The notes under the pieces: model-generated
Seen by the model: the letters and a program-made list of their open reading frames with translations, nothing else
What the model was told of the DNA's origin: nothing
Databases searched by the model: none
Shown here: in pieces, positions 43,320 through 55,440 of the stretch
Layout of the letters: the number at the start of each line of letters is the position of its first letter
Numbering within the stretch: the stretch's first letter is position 1
Made by a program: the position numbers and the translations under genes
Assembly (NCBI GenBank): GCA_963969495.1
Contig: OZ018321.1
Span: 67,593,035-67,657,034, forward strand
DNA: 64,000 nt
Source: Ceratothoa steindachneri
Taxonomy: Eukaryota > Arthropoda > Malacostraca > Isopoda > Cymothoidae
Reading direction: 5' to 3'

Positions 43320-45533
43320 GTGCGTTTTTTTCAACATTTTCTGACGTTTCCCAAAATAATTCACAAAGGTGAAGAATATTTTTGTTTTTTTTTCACGGGT
43401 GCCTTTTGGGAAGATTGATTGGATGTTTTCTTCGAGCGTCTTCGTTCTGCTCCTGGATGGATGTTGGGAAACGTATCTTTCATCCCTATTAAACATTTGG
43501 TACCAAGGGGTTTTATTGAAATTATCTTTGTTTTCCTTGTTTTTACCAGTAATTTGAGAATTGTATAGTGCTGTCCTCCAAAAATGAACCTTTTAAACGT
43601 GCTCCTGAGGCCGATTAAAGAGCTTACAAAAACTGAAAGAAATATGCAATAGCAGTGAAGGAAATACAGGGTTGCCTTTTTCCATTGATTATTCAACTTG
43701 TATGGAAAAATAGGCCTTGAGTTAATGATGGAATAGAAAGAAGTGAATCTAAGCAAGGAGGGCACTCAAGGGTGATGAAGAATAAAGGACCGAACCCACG
43801 ATCGCCATTTGCTAAAATGTGAAGGCGAAGGTTAGTAATATAATGCTAACGCGTGGTATAGACGAGGAGAAAGTAGCAAAGTGAAACGCCTCGAGAAAAT
43901 GGAATGCATTACCTAGTAGAAAATAAAACTACTTTGAACCTTTTGTCGCATGTAAAGTCCCCTAAACTTAAAATTTCCATCGTTGCCCACGCATAGATAC
44001 CTGTCCTTGTTACAGAATAAGGCAAGTGCTTGAGAATGGAGCACCAATTAGTTTTCGAACATTTTAATTATCTTTCTTGGTTTATGAAACTTACGAACAT
44101 TTTCACTTACGATAATTTCACCCCATCCTTTATGACCCCTTCTCCCAAGTTTTCTAATCGTTGAGGTTTAAATAACAAGAAAGGGGAATGTGTGCAGCTT
44201 AATGTCTTACTTTGTTAGGAGATTATGCTGTCTAGCTCAGAGATTTACTCTTGTCATAAATATTGAGATACAATGTCACCTTGTGAAAGTCGCCACCTCA
44301 TAGCATATGTTGACATAGAAATCTTTCAGCCGTATGTTTGAAAGAATCTACAGTAAAGCAGATAAATTGTGATTTGTTTAGACTAGTTTTTAGAATTTTT
44401 CTTTTCAATCAATCTATTTCAGTGGGGCTTTTAGTTCTTGAAACAGGACTGTGAAACTTTTATCTGTCAAAACTTTTGACTCTTTTTTTTGGTTTTTTCT
44501 TAAGTTTGGGTAGATTGATATTTTCAAATATATAAATATTTTGGACCCAAGCATTGGTAAAGGTGGTGTATCCTGGTGACTAAATCTTTATAGTCGGATT
44601 TCAGAATAAAATTTAATACGTTAAGATTGACGTGCAGGGAAGTGTAGAGGAGTCCGATTTTAAAGAAGAGTGAATATATTATCTAATTCTCGTGACTACG
44701 CATTTCCCTAGCCCAACCTGATCTCTAGGTGATATTTCAGACCTAGACCTCTTTTAGTTGAAAGATCACCTAAACATTCTATTTATTATTAAGGTTGGGA
44801 AAATTTACCCTTTGTAAACATTAAGCGAGTTTTTATTTACTACAGCAAGATTTTTTATCCTTTTCTACTCCTTTTTGACCTCAAATACTATTTCAACGAA
44901 TTGGGGATCTTTATCCTTTTATATCATAAAAGAAATTCTTTCATTCCCTCTTTCCTGAAGATTACCAGGTGAAATTCACCTTCATAGATAAGGATATAGA
45001 AAAGTAAACTCCGAAAAATCGCTCAGAGTCCACTGAAGAGACCAGACATTCTATCGGAATCAGAATTCGACCAAAGAGATGAATGTTCTCAAAATTTGCT
45101 CGTCGCTCTTTTTTTTAACTAACTTTGATAAATAGAAGAGCTAATTGTTTTCTTACATTCGAAGACTGACACGTTGGAAGATTCTAATCGAGATTAAATC
45201 AAACTTAAATCATACAAAGAAATAAAAAGAAAAAAAATCTCTTGGAATAGATTCGTGTACTTAGAAATAAGATGGAAAGAAAAGTTTGGAAATTGACCAG
45301 CGAGGATATTTTTTTCAAATTCATCCAATTTTTGGGGGGAATAAGTTTAATACAATTTAACAAAGTTTAAATTAAATGCATGTTGCCTGTTTTTGCGGTA
45401 TATTTCTTGGTGTATTTTTGAGTTGGAATTTTTAAGATGAATGAAGTGGACCGGAATCACATTTTAAAATATTGAACTGTAATGGCAAACCACTACATAC
45501 ATATGTAGCTAACGATGCACTGAGAAATGACGT
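43320..45533. other. Gene-free AT-rich stretch, possibly intron
   Basis: No next Ig exon recognised and no repeats seen. Confidence 0.4.
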
Positions 45534-45610
45534 TGTAGCAACTGGGTGGCGCAGGGAGGCGAGTTGAATGTCGTCAGGCAGCTAGTCACGTACACGGTCC
45601 CGGCGAAGGT

Positions 45611-45645
45611 TATAAATAGGACCACTTAAGGCGACGAAACTCAGA
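45611..45645 (+). promoter_or_regulatory. TATA box with spaced initiator
   Basis: TATAAATA at 45611-45618 is followed about 30 bases later by ACTCAGA (45639-45645), an arthropod-type initiator. The spacing is right for polymerase II. A GC-richer stretch starting TGTAGCAACTGGG (about 45533) precedes it, so this could be the promoter of an LTR rather than of a host gene. The two short frames that follow (45705-45957) are unrecognised. Confidence 0.4.
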
Positions 45646-45984
45646 GCGGATCCAGAGTTGGTACAAAGACGGCCTGCTCTTACCTGCACAGCTTTACCAG
45701 ACCTTTGCCAGTACTAGTTGTCATTACTTCTGCCGCTGCACCTGTTTCCAGCTCCCGATCTACCCGTCTCTGCCGTTCTCAACGGGAAGTCGGATACATC
45801 TGCGCTTGTTACGACTCTCCCCTGTATCCAGGACAACCCCCAACTGTGTATTGCCTCATTAATTCTGTGGCAGTTATTTGGAGTATTTCTGTTGATCTGT
45901 AGGGGTGCGAAGATGTATAAGAAAAAAAACTTCCTTCCAAAAAATGCGAGAATATAAATAGCCCATTAAATTACCAAGTCCTAA

Positions 45985-46452
45985 CGGACTAAGCCGTGTC
46001 GTAACGGTAGAGTGCTGGCCTCGGGATACAAAGACCCAAGATCGATCCCATACATTCCACAAATTTTTACGAAGAAAATTCTCGAAGAAAACAGAGAATC
46101 CTTCAAGGACTAACTAATACAGAAGGACCAAGAAATCGACTCAAGAGAAAACCGCGCTCAAAGAAAACGGAATACAAGAAAATACGACTTTCAAGGGCTA
46201 ACTCGTCGCAACTCATCTCATCCCATCAAAATCGTCAAAAAGTCATGAAGAAGTCATCACGTCATCAGAATTGGAAGGAATCATCACATCGTCAAGAAAA
46301 AGGAAGATACATCAAGAAAAAGAAGATCAAGAATTAACCAAGCCAACTTTAAAGAAGAAAGAATCTCAGCCTACAAGAATACAAAAGTCAAGATAACTGG
46401 AAGACCAATGTTTCATGGGGCAACTTCAGTCAATAAATAAATAAATATAAAT
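45985..46452 (+). mobile_element. tRNA-derived SINE
   Basis: GTCGTAACGGTAGAGTGCTGG (45999-46019) resembles a tRNA D-arm with polymerase III A box. AGATCGATCCC (46039-46049) resembles the B box. The 30-base spacing and the intervening CCTCGGGATACAAAGACCC fit a degenerate tRNA. An A/G-rich body follows, and the unit ends in a CAATAAATAAATAAATA tail (about 46428-46450). A tRNA head, unrelated body and simple tail are the plan of a SINE. Confidence 0.6.
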
Positions 46453-47160
46453 ATCCCTGCCCCCATAGATCTTGCGCCACATTCTTAGGTTCTCGTTATC
46501 GAAACCTACAGTTACATAAGACAAGGGTATATTCCTGTACTGATTGCCCGGAGTAGCAGTGCTTCTTTTATAACGACGTATTGTCGTTAAAGTTTATTCC
46601 TGTGATATTTATTTGTGCACCATATTTATTTAATACATTTAAGGAAACATTCCTTGTGTTGTTTTACCCTGCTGGATATCTGAGCACCTTCCTGTTAGAT
46701 CTCTCTTTATTTCTATTTTGAGCCGATGGAACATAGTTCCTCGTCCTACCTTTACACAAACATTTGTTTTAATAATAGACAAATACTATGAAAGCTATAT
46801 TGATGCCTGTCAAAATAGAGGAAGAAAATGAAAAACTAAAAATTCAAACAAGAAATATAATACAAAAATCTATACATTGCAATAGCGGATGTTTCAAAAC
46901 TTGAAATTAGGATAATAAAATATCAAAGATATATATTTGTAATGAAATAGAAAAAAATAGGCAACAAAGAGAAGTAAAATTGTAAATTAGGGTGAGCTTT
47001 AAATACAAAAACACCTCTACTAGAATTTGTACTAAACGTTAAAATTAAAGCAATAAAATTACTACCACAAATATCATGGATACCAAATTATCAAATTAGA
47101 TATTTTTAAATTTTCAAAAGCTTTGGTCAATTTTAAATAAAAATAAAAATAAAGGAATGA
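46453..47160. other. Gene-free stretch
   Basis: AT-rich. The first part (46453-46760) is more balanced in composition and could be the continuation of the block that the SINE interrupts. Confidence 0.3.
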
Positions 47161-47163
47161 GAG

Positions 47164-48070
47164 TGTAGGGGAATTCCACGTGGAATTTCTTTTCCAGCAC
47201 GGAAGTGACGTCCCTGCGCTGGACAAAATTCCCAGAATTTGGTTAGGCTTAATTTGGTAAGCCTTCCCCCCCCCCCATCCTCAATCCACAAGCGGTAGCC
47301 TCAAACCGCGTTCACATCGGACCACCTCTTCGCAGGTTAGAATCGCCTCGACGTGAAGATTCGAGGCCATTCGAGAGTAGCGCTGTTTTTTCCACCCCTG
47401 CTGGGGAGCCTCTGATATATATAGGTCTCGTCTGCCATGTGGGAGACACAGAGTTCAGGAGTACCGCCACGATCCAAGAGAAGCATTCCCCTAGTTCCAA
47501 GTCAGGTGCTAACAACAAAGCAAAGTGATGGCTGAACTTTTCGTGTGTTGGAAATAGCCCAGCCAATGAGTTAATTCCATTTGACGGTCGCCACCGAGCG
47601 ATTTTTCCGACCACACTCATCAACTCCTGTTAAAGCCCTCCTCCTTCCCTCCTAGTTGTTGGGTGGCCAAAATACTCTCCCCTGGACTGGACGTTAACGC
47701 TCCACCCCCCTTTTGGAGAACCGTCATTACGTCAACTTCCCGCTCAGAAGCTCCGAGCGCCCTCGCCCTCACGTGTATTGCCTGCAGAAGACATCAGTGA
47801 AACCTTACCCTGACGTGTCACCCTGAATCTTCCGTAAGCCAAACCCTCTTTTCCTTCAGCAACCCATTTGAGTTAATCCTCCCCATTTGACTAGTCTCCT
47901 TCTGTAAGGCATTAATTTCTTACTTGAGAGTCTAAAGCACAACTCTGCAACTTCCCCCTTCATTGACCAATTTAATTGTGCCCATTTATTCTCTTATTTT
48001 ATGTAAATAAAATTATATTTTTGTACATGCCTCTTTAAATAACCTTGAGCTTTGCCATTGCCCAAATTTT
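47164..48070 (+). repeat. LTR-like block
   Basis: Starts TGTAGGGGAATTCCAC, close to the family B LTR start TGTAGAGGAATCCAC. It is GC- and C-rich through the middle and turns AT-rich with an AATAAA signal near 48004-48012. No partner LTR or internal region is seen, so it would be a solo LTR. The end is not defined. Confidence 0.4.
47172..47187. promoter_or_regulatory. 16-bp perfect palindrome with E-box core
   Basis: AATTCCACGTGGAATT reads the same on both strands and centres on CACGTG, the classical bHLH-binding E-box. It sits eight bases inside the LTR-like block. The sequence is certain, and the function is inferred. Confidence 0.55.
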
Positions 48071-48599
48071 ACCGGACCTCATTTTGCACTCTTTTCTCAC
48101 TGTTCCGCGCGTCGAAACTCGTGGCGTTCCGTCCCTTGTTGGTTCGCCTTTAAGTTATGGTCCCTCCCCCATATATATATAATATAGTATTGATATAATG
48201 TAATGTTATACCACGATAGAGAGTATTCAGTCACACTTTGAAGAGATAAAGAAACAGAAATAATAAGAATCGAAAGCACCAAATGCCTGATAATATGAAG
48301 TGAGAAATCTTGAGGTGGTTACGAACTTCTCACAGCACTGCGACGAGATGGGGCGCTACCAATTTCACTTAGAACATTGCACGATTTTGTGGCCCCTCCA
48401 TTATATTTCACTCTCTTTTTTGGGCGACTGCTACCCTGATGGGGGTGAGGAGAGCCTTCCCATAAAGCCGGAATCTACTTCTTTCTTCTTTTCATTTTGT
48501 TTCTTGTTATTTTTTTGTGTTTTATCCTTTATTCATTTGCTTTTTTGTTCGGTGTGTGAATTATTTTGTGTGAATTTAAATTATTCTAGTAAAAAGCTC

Positions 48600-48782
48600 A
48601 ATTTTTAAAGACCGCGACTTGCCAGATGGGCGCCTTTTGGAAATAAATTGTAGATGAATGATCTGACAAAATCCTATGGATGCATTATGTGGGTGGGATT
48701 TGATGGATACGGATGACCTTTGATAGGCCCTTGTGGCTTTTGACATCCGTGAAATTATGTTATGTTATGTTATGTTATGTTA
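48600..48782 (+). mobile_element. Possible LINE 3' end with (TTATG)n tail
   Basis: A GC-balanced segment (ACCGCGACTTGCCAGATGGG, then GATACGGATGACC and TTGACATCCGTG) ends in five copies of TTATG (48755-48782). Short simple tails of this kind close many CR1- and Jockey-type LINEs. No coding remnant lies immediately upstream; the frame at 48300-48608 is unrecognised and low-complexity at its end. Confidence 0.35.
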
Positions 48783-48789
48783 AATCAAG

Positions 48790-49620
48790 AAGTTGCAATC
48801 ACCCAATCTCGCCTCAGTGTCTTCGTACTGGCGTGGCTACACTCCCTGGGCCTTGGCAGCATTAATTCCTTTTCCTTACGTACTTTTTCTCATTCAAAGT
48901 TTAATCTCCCCCTCCCTCATCTTGCCCGGTGACTAATCTTACCCTTTTCTCAACTTTTAGGCTCAAAGGAATAACCTGAAATTGTATCCCTGTGTACTGG
49001 AATACACTTCGACCTGATATTAGTAGGTTGATCTTTGCCGTAGGCGTTTTTATTCATTCGGATATCGTATCGAGTAGTAGCTTATGTCGGCTTTGGTAAT
49101 AGCATAAGAGATTATAATAATAAAAAATGTTTTTGTTCTTTTATAGCAATTTGGTAATGATAATGATAAATAATTATGATTATTTGCTTAGAACTTGAGG
49201 CGAGAAATTTACCTTTCTCGCTGATTTTTCATTTAAATGAAAAAGTGAAGATGTATGAATAACATACATTTTGTGCTTGCCATTATCCACATGATTTTCT
49301 TCCCCACTATTTGATTTTCTCTGCGCCTCAGATTTTGTTCTTCAGTCTACCTCTGCCCCTCTCCCTACGACCACGTTCCTTTCTACTCTGATTTTTCCAT
49401 TGCAAGGGACTAGTGATATATATTTTGTATACTTATTAAATTCTCCGTGTTGTAATCATGTATGGTTTGAGATATAGAAATGTATGTATTAGTTTGGTAT
49501 AATTGCGGCAAGTTAAGTGAATGGTCATGATGTAATGAAACAGAGTTTGAGTATATGAATGGATGTTGGTATGAATTTACCGATGCAAAAGTTTTATTTT
49601 CTATGACGGGCATATGTTTA
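48790..49620. other. Gene-free AT-rich stretch
   Basis: No frame or repeat that I can support. Confidence 0.4.
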
Positions 49621-49623
49621 GAA

Positions 49624-50480
49624 TACAGGGTGTGTTGGGACATTGTCACCTAATTTTAATATAAAAGAAAATAACAGACAAAATATTCATTAATACAGAT
49701 ATATTTAACAAAGTTATATGATAAAATATTTAAAGAATGTACTATTAATTTTTTTCAAGGAAACCGCAGACGGTGTTATCCACGGCCTTCGGATGGTGGC
49801 AGAAACTTCTGCAGGTTGTCTCGACTGTCCCTTTGTTTATCTCTCTATAAACTACAGTTAGTTTGACCTAAGTTCAACCTTGGTGGTGCATGGGGACCTT
49901 TTGATCTCCTACTCTCTCTCTTAATCACCTCCCACACATACTAACTAGTCCAGGAAGGTGTAGTCTGGGGAGTTGGTAGGTCAGATGTGCGGAGTGATGT
50001 GTTTAAAGGAATTCTTTCAGAGACAAGACCGGGCCCTGAGCCCTGCTGCCTCACGTAGGGCTTTCCAGCGGCCATCTCCTGTATCCAATTCCTTCAAGCA
50101 CTCGATATAGCCCTCCGTATTAAGTCTCAGTAGGTTCAGGAAGATAAATGGGGGCTTAACATATCGCTCGCTACTCAACCCCACAAACAGCAAAATGTGA
50201 AACGGGAACTTGTTCTTCATGATTAGAGGTACATCTTTGGGGAACAGCAAGCCAGCCGTGTTTAGCGCGAGTTCGCCATCTGGCAAGGGCAGAAATTCTT
50301 CTCGGCTGAGAAGAGCCAAAGCATGCCAGGCTTGAGGGCGGATGCTTCACTTTGTGCTGAAGCTTGGCAGTCCATTCCTTCCAGTTGTCCTTACGCTTTT
50401 GCGAGAGAATCTGGCCCTTTCTCATATTTTGTGAGTAGTAGCGAGAGTTCTCATGCACTAACCACGTAATGAAAGATTCT
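49624..50480 (-). mobile_element. Mariner-type transposon with decayed transposase
   Basis: The transposase is on the minus strand. Mixed frames give KPGMLWLFSAEKNFCPCQMA (the FFSDEK block; the catalytic Asp is Ala), then TRLACCSPKMYL, KNKFPFHILLF, LRLNTEGYIECLKEL and AAGKPYVRQQGSGPG. The last corresponds to GRPYVWQQDSAPCH, with the second catalytic Asp as Gly. C-terminal traces run to about 49745 (NTVCGFLEKN). At 49624 the text TACAGGGTGTGTTGGGACA looks like a terminal inverted repeat in the right place. The matching right end is not visible, and the SPDCNPLDY block is not readable. The family moves by cut and paste, and this copy is dead. Confidence 0.75.
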
Positions 50481-51479
50481 GATATTCTTTTGTCTGTGGC
50501 TATAAACCTAAATTAATTAATGGTATCGTTGTCGATGATGGCCTGGATCCGCGACAATTATTTTGAGTTCTTTTCGTATCAGAACGCTTATAGTAAGGTT
50601 TCCGAGCCTCCGTACCCTCGTAATCACAAACTCATTAATCCAACTCTCTCCTAATCTTCTGCAAATTTATTGGGGTTGAGGTTGAATTCAGCCATGGAAT
50701 TGCTTCCTTCACAAATGATGCAAAACAGAGTATACTATTTAAGAAGAAAGAGATAACCAACGCCAGATAAATTCATGCCCCGAATTCAGAGTTGCCAACT
50801 GAGTAAAATTACCCCCCCCCTTCCCTTTCACCCCATAAATATCAAATATACGCAAGGTGAGTTATGAATATGTTGCGAAAAATTAAAATAAGTAAAATAG
50901 TCCTCGTTTACGATATAAGAGTACTTTGAACAAGCCCAATTTTCAGTATTTTCTGCTAAATGAAATACGTATTAATTCTCTTTTCGGATTAGTATAAATA
51001 TTCTTTAGACTGAAAGAATAATTTGTAGGAATTTTTTTTATTCCCACTACACAATCTCACAGCCCTCTTGTACTAAGATTAGAAGCCTGTACAGGAGAGG
51101 AAGGTGCTCGAATTATTTAACTATATATTTACACTAAAAGTACTTATATATTTACAATTAATTCCTTTAAACTTAAATTTATACTTAACACTATATATGT
51201 AGCATTCCATTTACACAAAAATTACACAATCTTGTACAAGGTCCTTTTTCCCAGAGTCGGGTGTTTCCGACAAGCATTTATTTCGCCCTTGGTAACGTTA
51301 TCTTCCTTCTAGGTCACAACAACCTCGGCTCCCAAGAAACCGTCATTTATTATTATTTGCTGACGAACTACAAACTCTTGTTTGTAGAACAGAATGATAT
51401 TTACTCCAAGGCACCAGCAGAGAAGACATTCCCAGAGAAAAAAACTAGATTAAAAGAAATGGAGACAGGAGAAAGACAG
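50481..51479. other. Gene-free AT-rich stretch
   Basis: No frame or repeat that I can support. Confidence 0.4.
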
Positions 51480-52570
51480 AGAAGGAATGAGCACCAGTTT
51501 TAAACTTTAGAAGTTCATGAGAATTAACGACAAGAATAGGAAACTCATTCCATAGCATGGTAGTTGCTGGAATGAAGCATCTAGAGTACTGAGATGTGTT
51601 ACATCTCCCAACCATGAAAGCTTGGCTATTTGTATTGGTGGTATTTCTAGTTAACCGATCTGGAAAAAAGGATCAGGAAGTTCACTGTACAAAGGATGGT
51701 TAGGATTATGATGTATCTTATACAGTATACACAGTGAACTCGCAGAGCGTTGGTGCAACAAGTCAAACTCAAGATAAGAAATTTAAAATTTGCAAGCTCT
51801 CAGATTCCTGTCCAGTAGCTTAATATGAGATGCTTCAGTTGAGGACCAGGCAGGAGGGCAATACTCCAGAGAAGGAAGTATGGACGAATTGATACATTTT
51901 CCCATAAAAGGAATGTCTTCCAAGAATCTATAAGATTTCCTAAGTAAACCAATCTTTTGGGCAACAGAAGAAGAAATAGAGCGCACATGTTGTTCAAAGG
52001 TAAACTTGGTGTCAAACAGTAAACCTAATATTTTAAAAGATACACAAGTGTTCAATACAACATCGTTTATTATATAATCACGATGATTAACATTAATACT
52101 TTTGGTTTTGTTTGCATTGAGCTTCATAGCTAATAAATCGCACCAATAATTTGTCTTTGTTAGGTCTATATTCAATGATTTAGAGATCAAATGCCTTTGA
52201 AAAAGAGAAGGTATGACTGCTATCAAAGTACCATTATCAGCATAAGCAAAGAGTTGTTTTTCCAGCCTAACTCACATATTATATAAATATTGAATGAATA
52301 AGAGTGAGCACAGAGCACTACCTTGGGGAACACCAGAAATTAACCTTCTCCACTTACTAAGTTGCCCATCCACAACTACACGTTATTTACGTTAAGTCAA
52401 GAACTCAGTTAAGATATTGAGAAAAGAGGCACCAAAGCCCAGCTGTCTAAGTTGGTAAATCATGCTTTGTGCTTAACACGATCAAAGGCGTTCATTAACG
52501 CCAATCTGCTGGACTAAATTTCTATGAACATTTCACAAACTTTCCTTCTTCACCAGCTAATGTATATTAT
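51480..52570 (-). pseudogene. CR1-type LINE, reverse transcriptase C-terminal half
   Basis: On the minus strand the polymerase enters with AFDRVKHKA and YQLRQLGFGASFLNIL (52500-52410), then LISGVPQGSAL (52345) and LFAYADNGTLIAVIPSLFQR (52255). The catalytic YADD is YADN. The 147-residue frame 52226-51783 carries the thumb: LAMKLNANKTKS, SFKILGLLFDTKFTF and LPSLEYCPPAWSSTEASHIK. The tail continues in broken frames: DLLHQRSASSLCILYKIHHN, then MLWNEFPILVV and FKTGAHSF to about 51480. It is related to but distinct from the 28-30.7 kb element. The front half is missing, as usual for 5'-truncated LINEs. Confidence 0.85.
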
Positions 52571-52589
52571 CTTCCCGTAAAATTCGTTT

Positions 52590-53200
52590 GACCCTGCTCT
52601 GCTCTTTTTCTCTCTCGCCCAGGTACCTTTGCCACGGGAGCCAATCGCATGCTCGTAAAGAACGGGCTGCAAGGGATGTGGTTTCCGGACAACCCACCTT
52701 CAGAGGAGGTTATGCAAATAAGAATAGCCCCTCAGTGCAAGGTAACGTGCCACAAGGTGCTCACGCCACAAATCACAGCCAACACACGTGATCCCTGTCT
52801 GAATAAACCTAAGGTAACGCAAACATAAAAACAGGCACCTTTTTTACCGAGGAAAGACACCACCGATACAACGAACACGCAAAGTCGCACATCAAACAAG
52901 GAAGCAGTGCGACACAGGGAAACCAGGTCTTCACGGCCGAGAAAAAGCTCAAAAATTCGTAGCCCAATGCCAACCTCCTCATCACGAGGGAGGGAACACC
53001 AGCTAAATTATCATCGCCACGAATCGGCTCCCTTCCCAACCGAAATCGATTGCCGCAAAGTAGCTGAAAGTCTTAGGACCGGAAGATACAAGTGGGAATG
53101 CTCAGATGAGGTTGCGGAACGGCAGATTGAGGATTTTCTCGCTCAAAACATGATAAAACTGACCACGGACTGCTTCCACACAATCACGGACACCGAATAA
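52590..53200 (+). pseudogene. ORF1-like region of the Jockey/CR1-group element
   Basis: Plus-strand pieces read NRMLVKNGLQGMWFPDNPP and IRIAPQCKVTCHKVLTPQ. The frame 52907-53200 follows, basic and Ser/Arg-rich first (SRPRKSSKIRSPMPTSSSRG), then folded: YKWECSDEVAERQIEDFLAQ and NMIKLTTDCFHTI. It lies just before the endonuclease start, where LINE ORF1 belongs, and a basic N-terminus fits an RNA-binding protein. I recognise no named domain, so the assignment rests on position. Confidence 0.45.
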
Positions 53201-53316
53201 AGAAAAAAAGAAACGACACGGAGCGCACCCCTCCCAGTACACCTCACGGAGCTAAAGTAGATCGCAAATAAGCGTCTACTTTAATCCCACACACTAGAAA
53301 ACCAACATTACACAAA

Positions 53317-54000
53317 ATGACAGACAGAGTTACAATTATACATATGAATGTCGATGGGTGGGACGGAAAAGGTTCCATCTATGGCAATAATATGCGACAG
53401 AGTGACCGTGACATAATACTTATTTCTGAACCCGGACTGATCACGTAAAAACAGTTAAAATTATTGAATGCGACGTCATAAGCAACGGTATGACGGCTGT
53501 GTAATAGCCGTCAAAAAAGGACTCAAATATAGCACACTAGAGGACTTAGATGAATCCTACCTTGCCATTGAAGTAGGTACTACTCTAGGGGGACTGGTCG
53601 TGGACACTGGGTACCAACCCACAAAACGCGGCTATTTGCGCATGCACAAGCTCTTGCAGATATTTATGACAAAAAAGTGTAATTTTTGTCGGAGATCTTA
53701 ATGCAAGGTGTGCTGTGATGGGATATACATCCTACAACAATACAGGCACAAACATCGAAGTACTACTTGACAGATAATACATGACAAGTATTGGACTAGA
53801 ATTCCCGATGTACATAAAAGAAAGATCAGCAACGAAACTTGATATAGTCCTATCTAGCATCAGGCTTCCTTACACCTAGTACATTAAACCGGGCCCCATC
53901 ATCCTGAGTAACCACCAGGTTATCAAAATTACAGTAGGTGTAAATCTCATTCAAATTGAAATCCCTGAACGGAAAAGCTATAAGCTAGCGAACTGGAAAA
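53317..54000 (+). pseudogene. AP endonuclease of the Jockey/CR1-group element
   Basis: Starts at ATG 53317 with MTDRVTIIHMNVDGWDGKGS, the opening strand of LINE endonucleases (I-x-HxNVDG in place of I-x-xWNCxG). It continues DIILISEPG (with the catalytic Glu) and, in the frame 53468-53701, VAVKKGLKYSTLEDLDESYL-like text. Then come YDKKV, the GDLNAR position (damaged), and EFPMYIKERSATKLDIVLSS. The closing motif is ILSNHQVIKI, where SDH has become SNH. It would nick the target site. The order of motifs is right and the frame is broken at least three times. Confidence 0.75.
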
Positions 54001-54579
54001 GCTATAAGAAATGACCTTGTAAATTATATCCCCGACCCTTATTTGATGCTAATTTGGAAGAAATAAGTAACTGGATAAAATCACTGAATTTCTAATGAAA
54101 GCTGATAAAAATAGCACTCCCCGTACTAATTATATAACCCTTCGAGCTCTCCCCTAGACCTCTTCCATGAGAGACCTAGCCAAAGAATATAGGGACCTGT
54201 CTAATATAGTAGCGCTGATAGGCCCAGACCACAATGCCCACAGAAGACTAAGACAAATTAAAGAAGAACTCAAGACACTAATTACGGACCAACAAACACT
54301 ACTATAGGACAGACTAATAGAAAGACTCGACATTAAAAGAGACTCACACACATTCTGGCAGACGGTTAAACGTCTTAAAGGAAAACTTTCATAAACAAAA
54401 ATGACATTCATTCAAGACGGCCAAAAAATTAACGAGACGGAAGAGATTGCGGGAATGTTTAGGATTTTTTGGTCTTCATTCTTTAAAATTACCCAAGAAG
54501 AAAAGGACAATACGACCTCAAATTCGAAATTGACATAATCCAACAACTAAACACACAAATACACAGAACGTCTCCTAAT

Positions 54580-55440
54580 CATTGTGTGTCGCAGGAAAGA
54601 GTGATGCAAGGCTATGGTGGTAAAGTAACTGCCCTAGAACTCTCCGTTACCCTAAAATCCTTTCGTCAAAGAGCACCGGGTACTGCAGGGCTGACTCGAG
54701 AGAATTTTATCAAGGCCCCGCCTAACGTTTGGAATGGCCTTCTTAACATCATGAACGCCGCTCTGAACACGGACTACTTCCCCGATCAGTGGAAAGTGGC
54801 CAAGATGATTTTCATCCGAAAAACGGGAAAACCCCCGGACTGCCCAGCCAGGTTTCCACCGATATCTCTCTTAGAATTTGCTGGCAAAGTCTTCGAGAAG
54901 ATATTGGCTAATAGAGTCAACTCTTTTCTCGACGAAGCCAACTTGCATAACGAGCAGCAACACGGCTTCAAAAGCAAAGAGGGACTGACACGGCACTAGC
55001 CCTTGTCACCGAAAAGATTGCTAAGATCAAGGCAGACAAAAGGCACGCCAACCTGGTGCTCCGTGATGTTAAAAAAGCTTTTTGATAAGGTTTGGAAGAG
55101 AGGACTACAATTTAAGATCCTTCAAGTAGGTCTCAACGCCATTCTTGAAAGGATTCTATGTGACTACCTAATTAAGAGGAGAGCATACATTCATATCAGA
55201 GAACACAAAGGCCCAGAATTCGAGCTCGAAGCAGGAGTCCCAGAAGGGGGCTGTCTCAGTCCCCTTTTATAGAACATTTATACACCCAATCTACCACAAC
55301 CTCTCTTTAAGGATACGATATACATACAGTTCGTTGGCGATATATCACAAATTTGTACCGCCGCTTATGTTCACAGGAAATTTATGGCGAGAAATACGGC
55401 TAGGGAGATATCTAACATCAACTCTTCCGAGATGTGATGG
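54580..55440 (+). pseudogene. Reverse transcriptase of the Jockey/CR1-group element
   Basis: The 137-residue frame 54586-54999 gives SFRQRAPGTAGLTRENFIKA (the K/R-x-PG-x-D/AG block), PDQWKVAKMIFIRKTGKPPD and RFPPISLLEFAGKVFEKILA. It then gives EQQHGFKSKEGLTRH. After a frameshift the frame 55003-55272 has KKLFDKVWKRGLQFKIL (normally KAFDxVW) and FELEAGVPEGGCLSPLL. Past a stop comes YIQFVGDISQICTAAYVHRK (about 55315-55380), where FADD has become FVGD, so both catalytic acids are affected. These are the canonical LINE blocks in order. Confidence 0.88.

Noticed and set aside
45999..46060. A functional tRNA gene
   Set aside because: The acceptor stem cannot be formed and the box sequences are degenerate; a SINE head fits better.
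48755..48782. Telomeric repeat
   Set aside because: TTATG is not an arthropod telomere unit (TTAGG), and the run is only five units.
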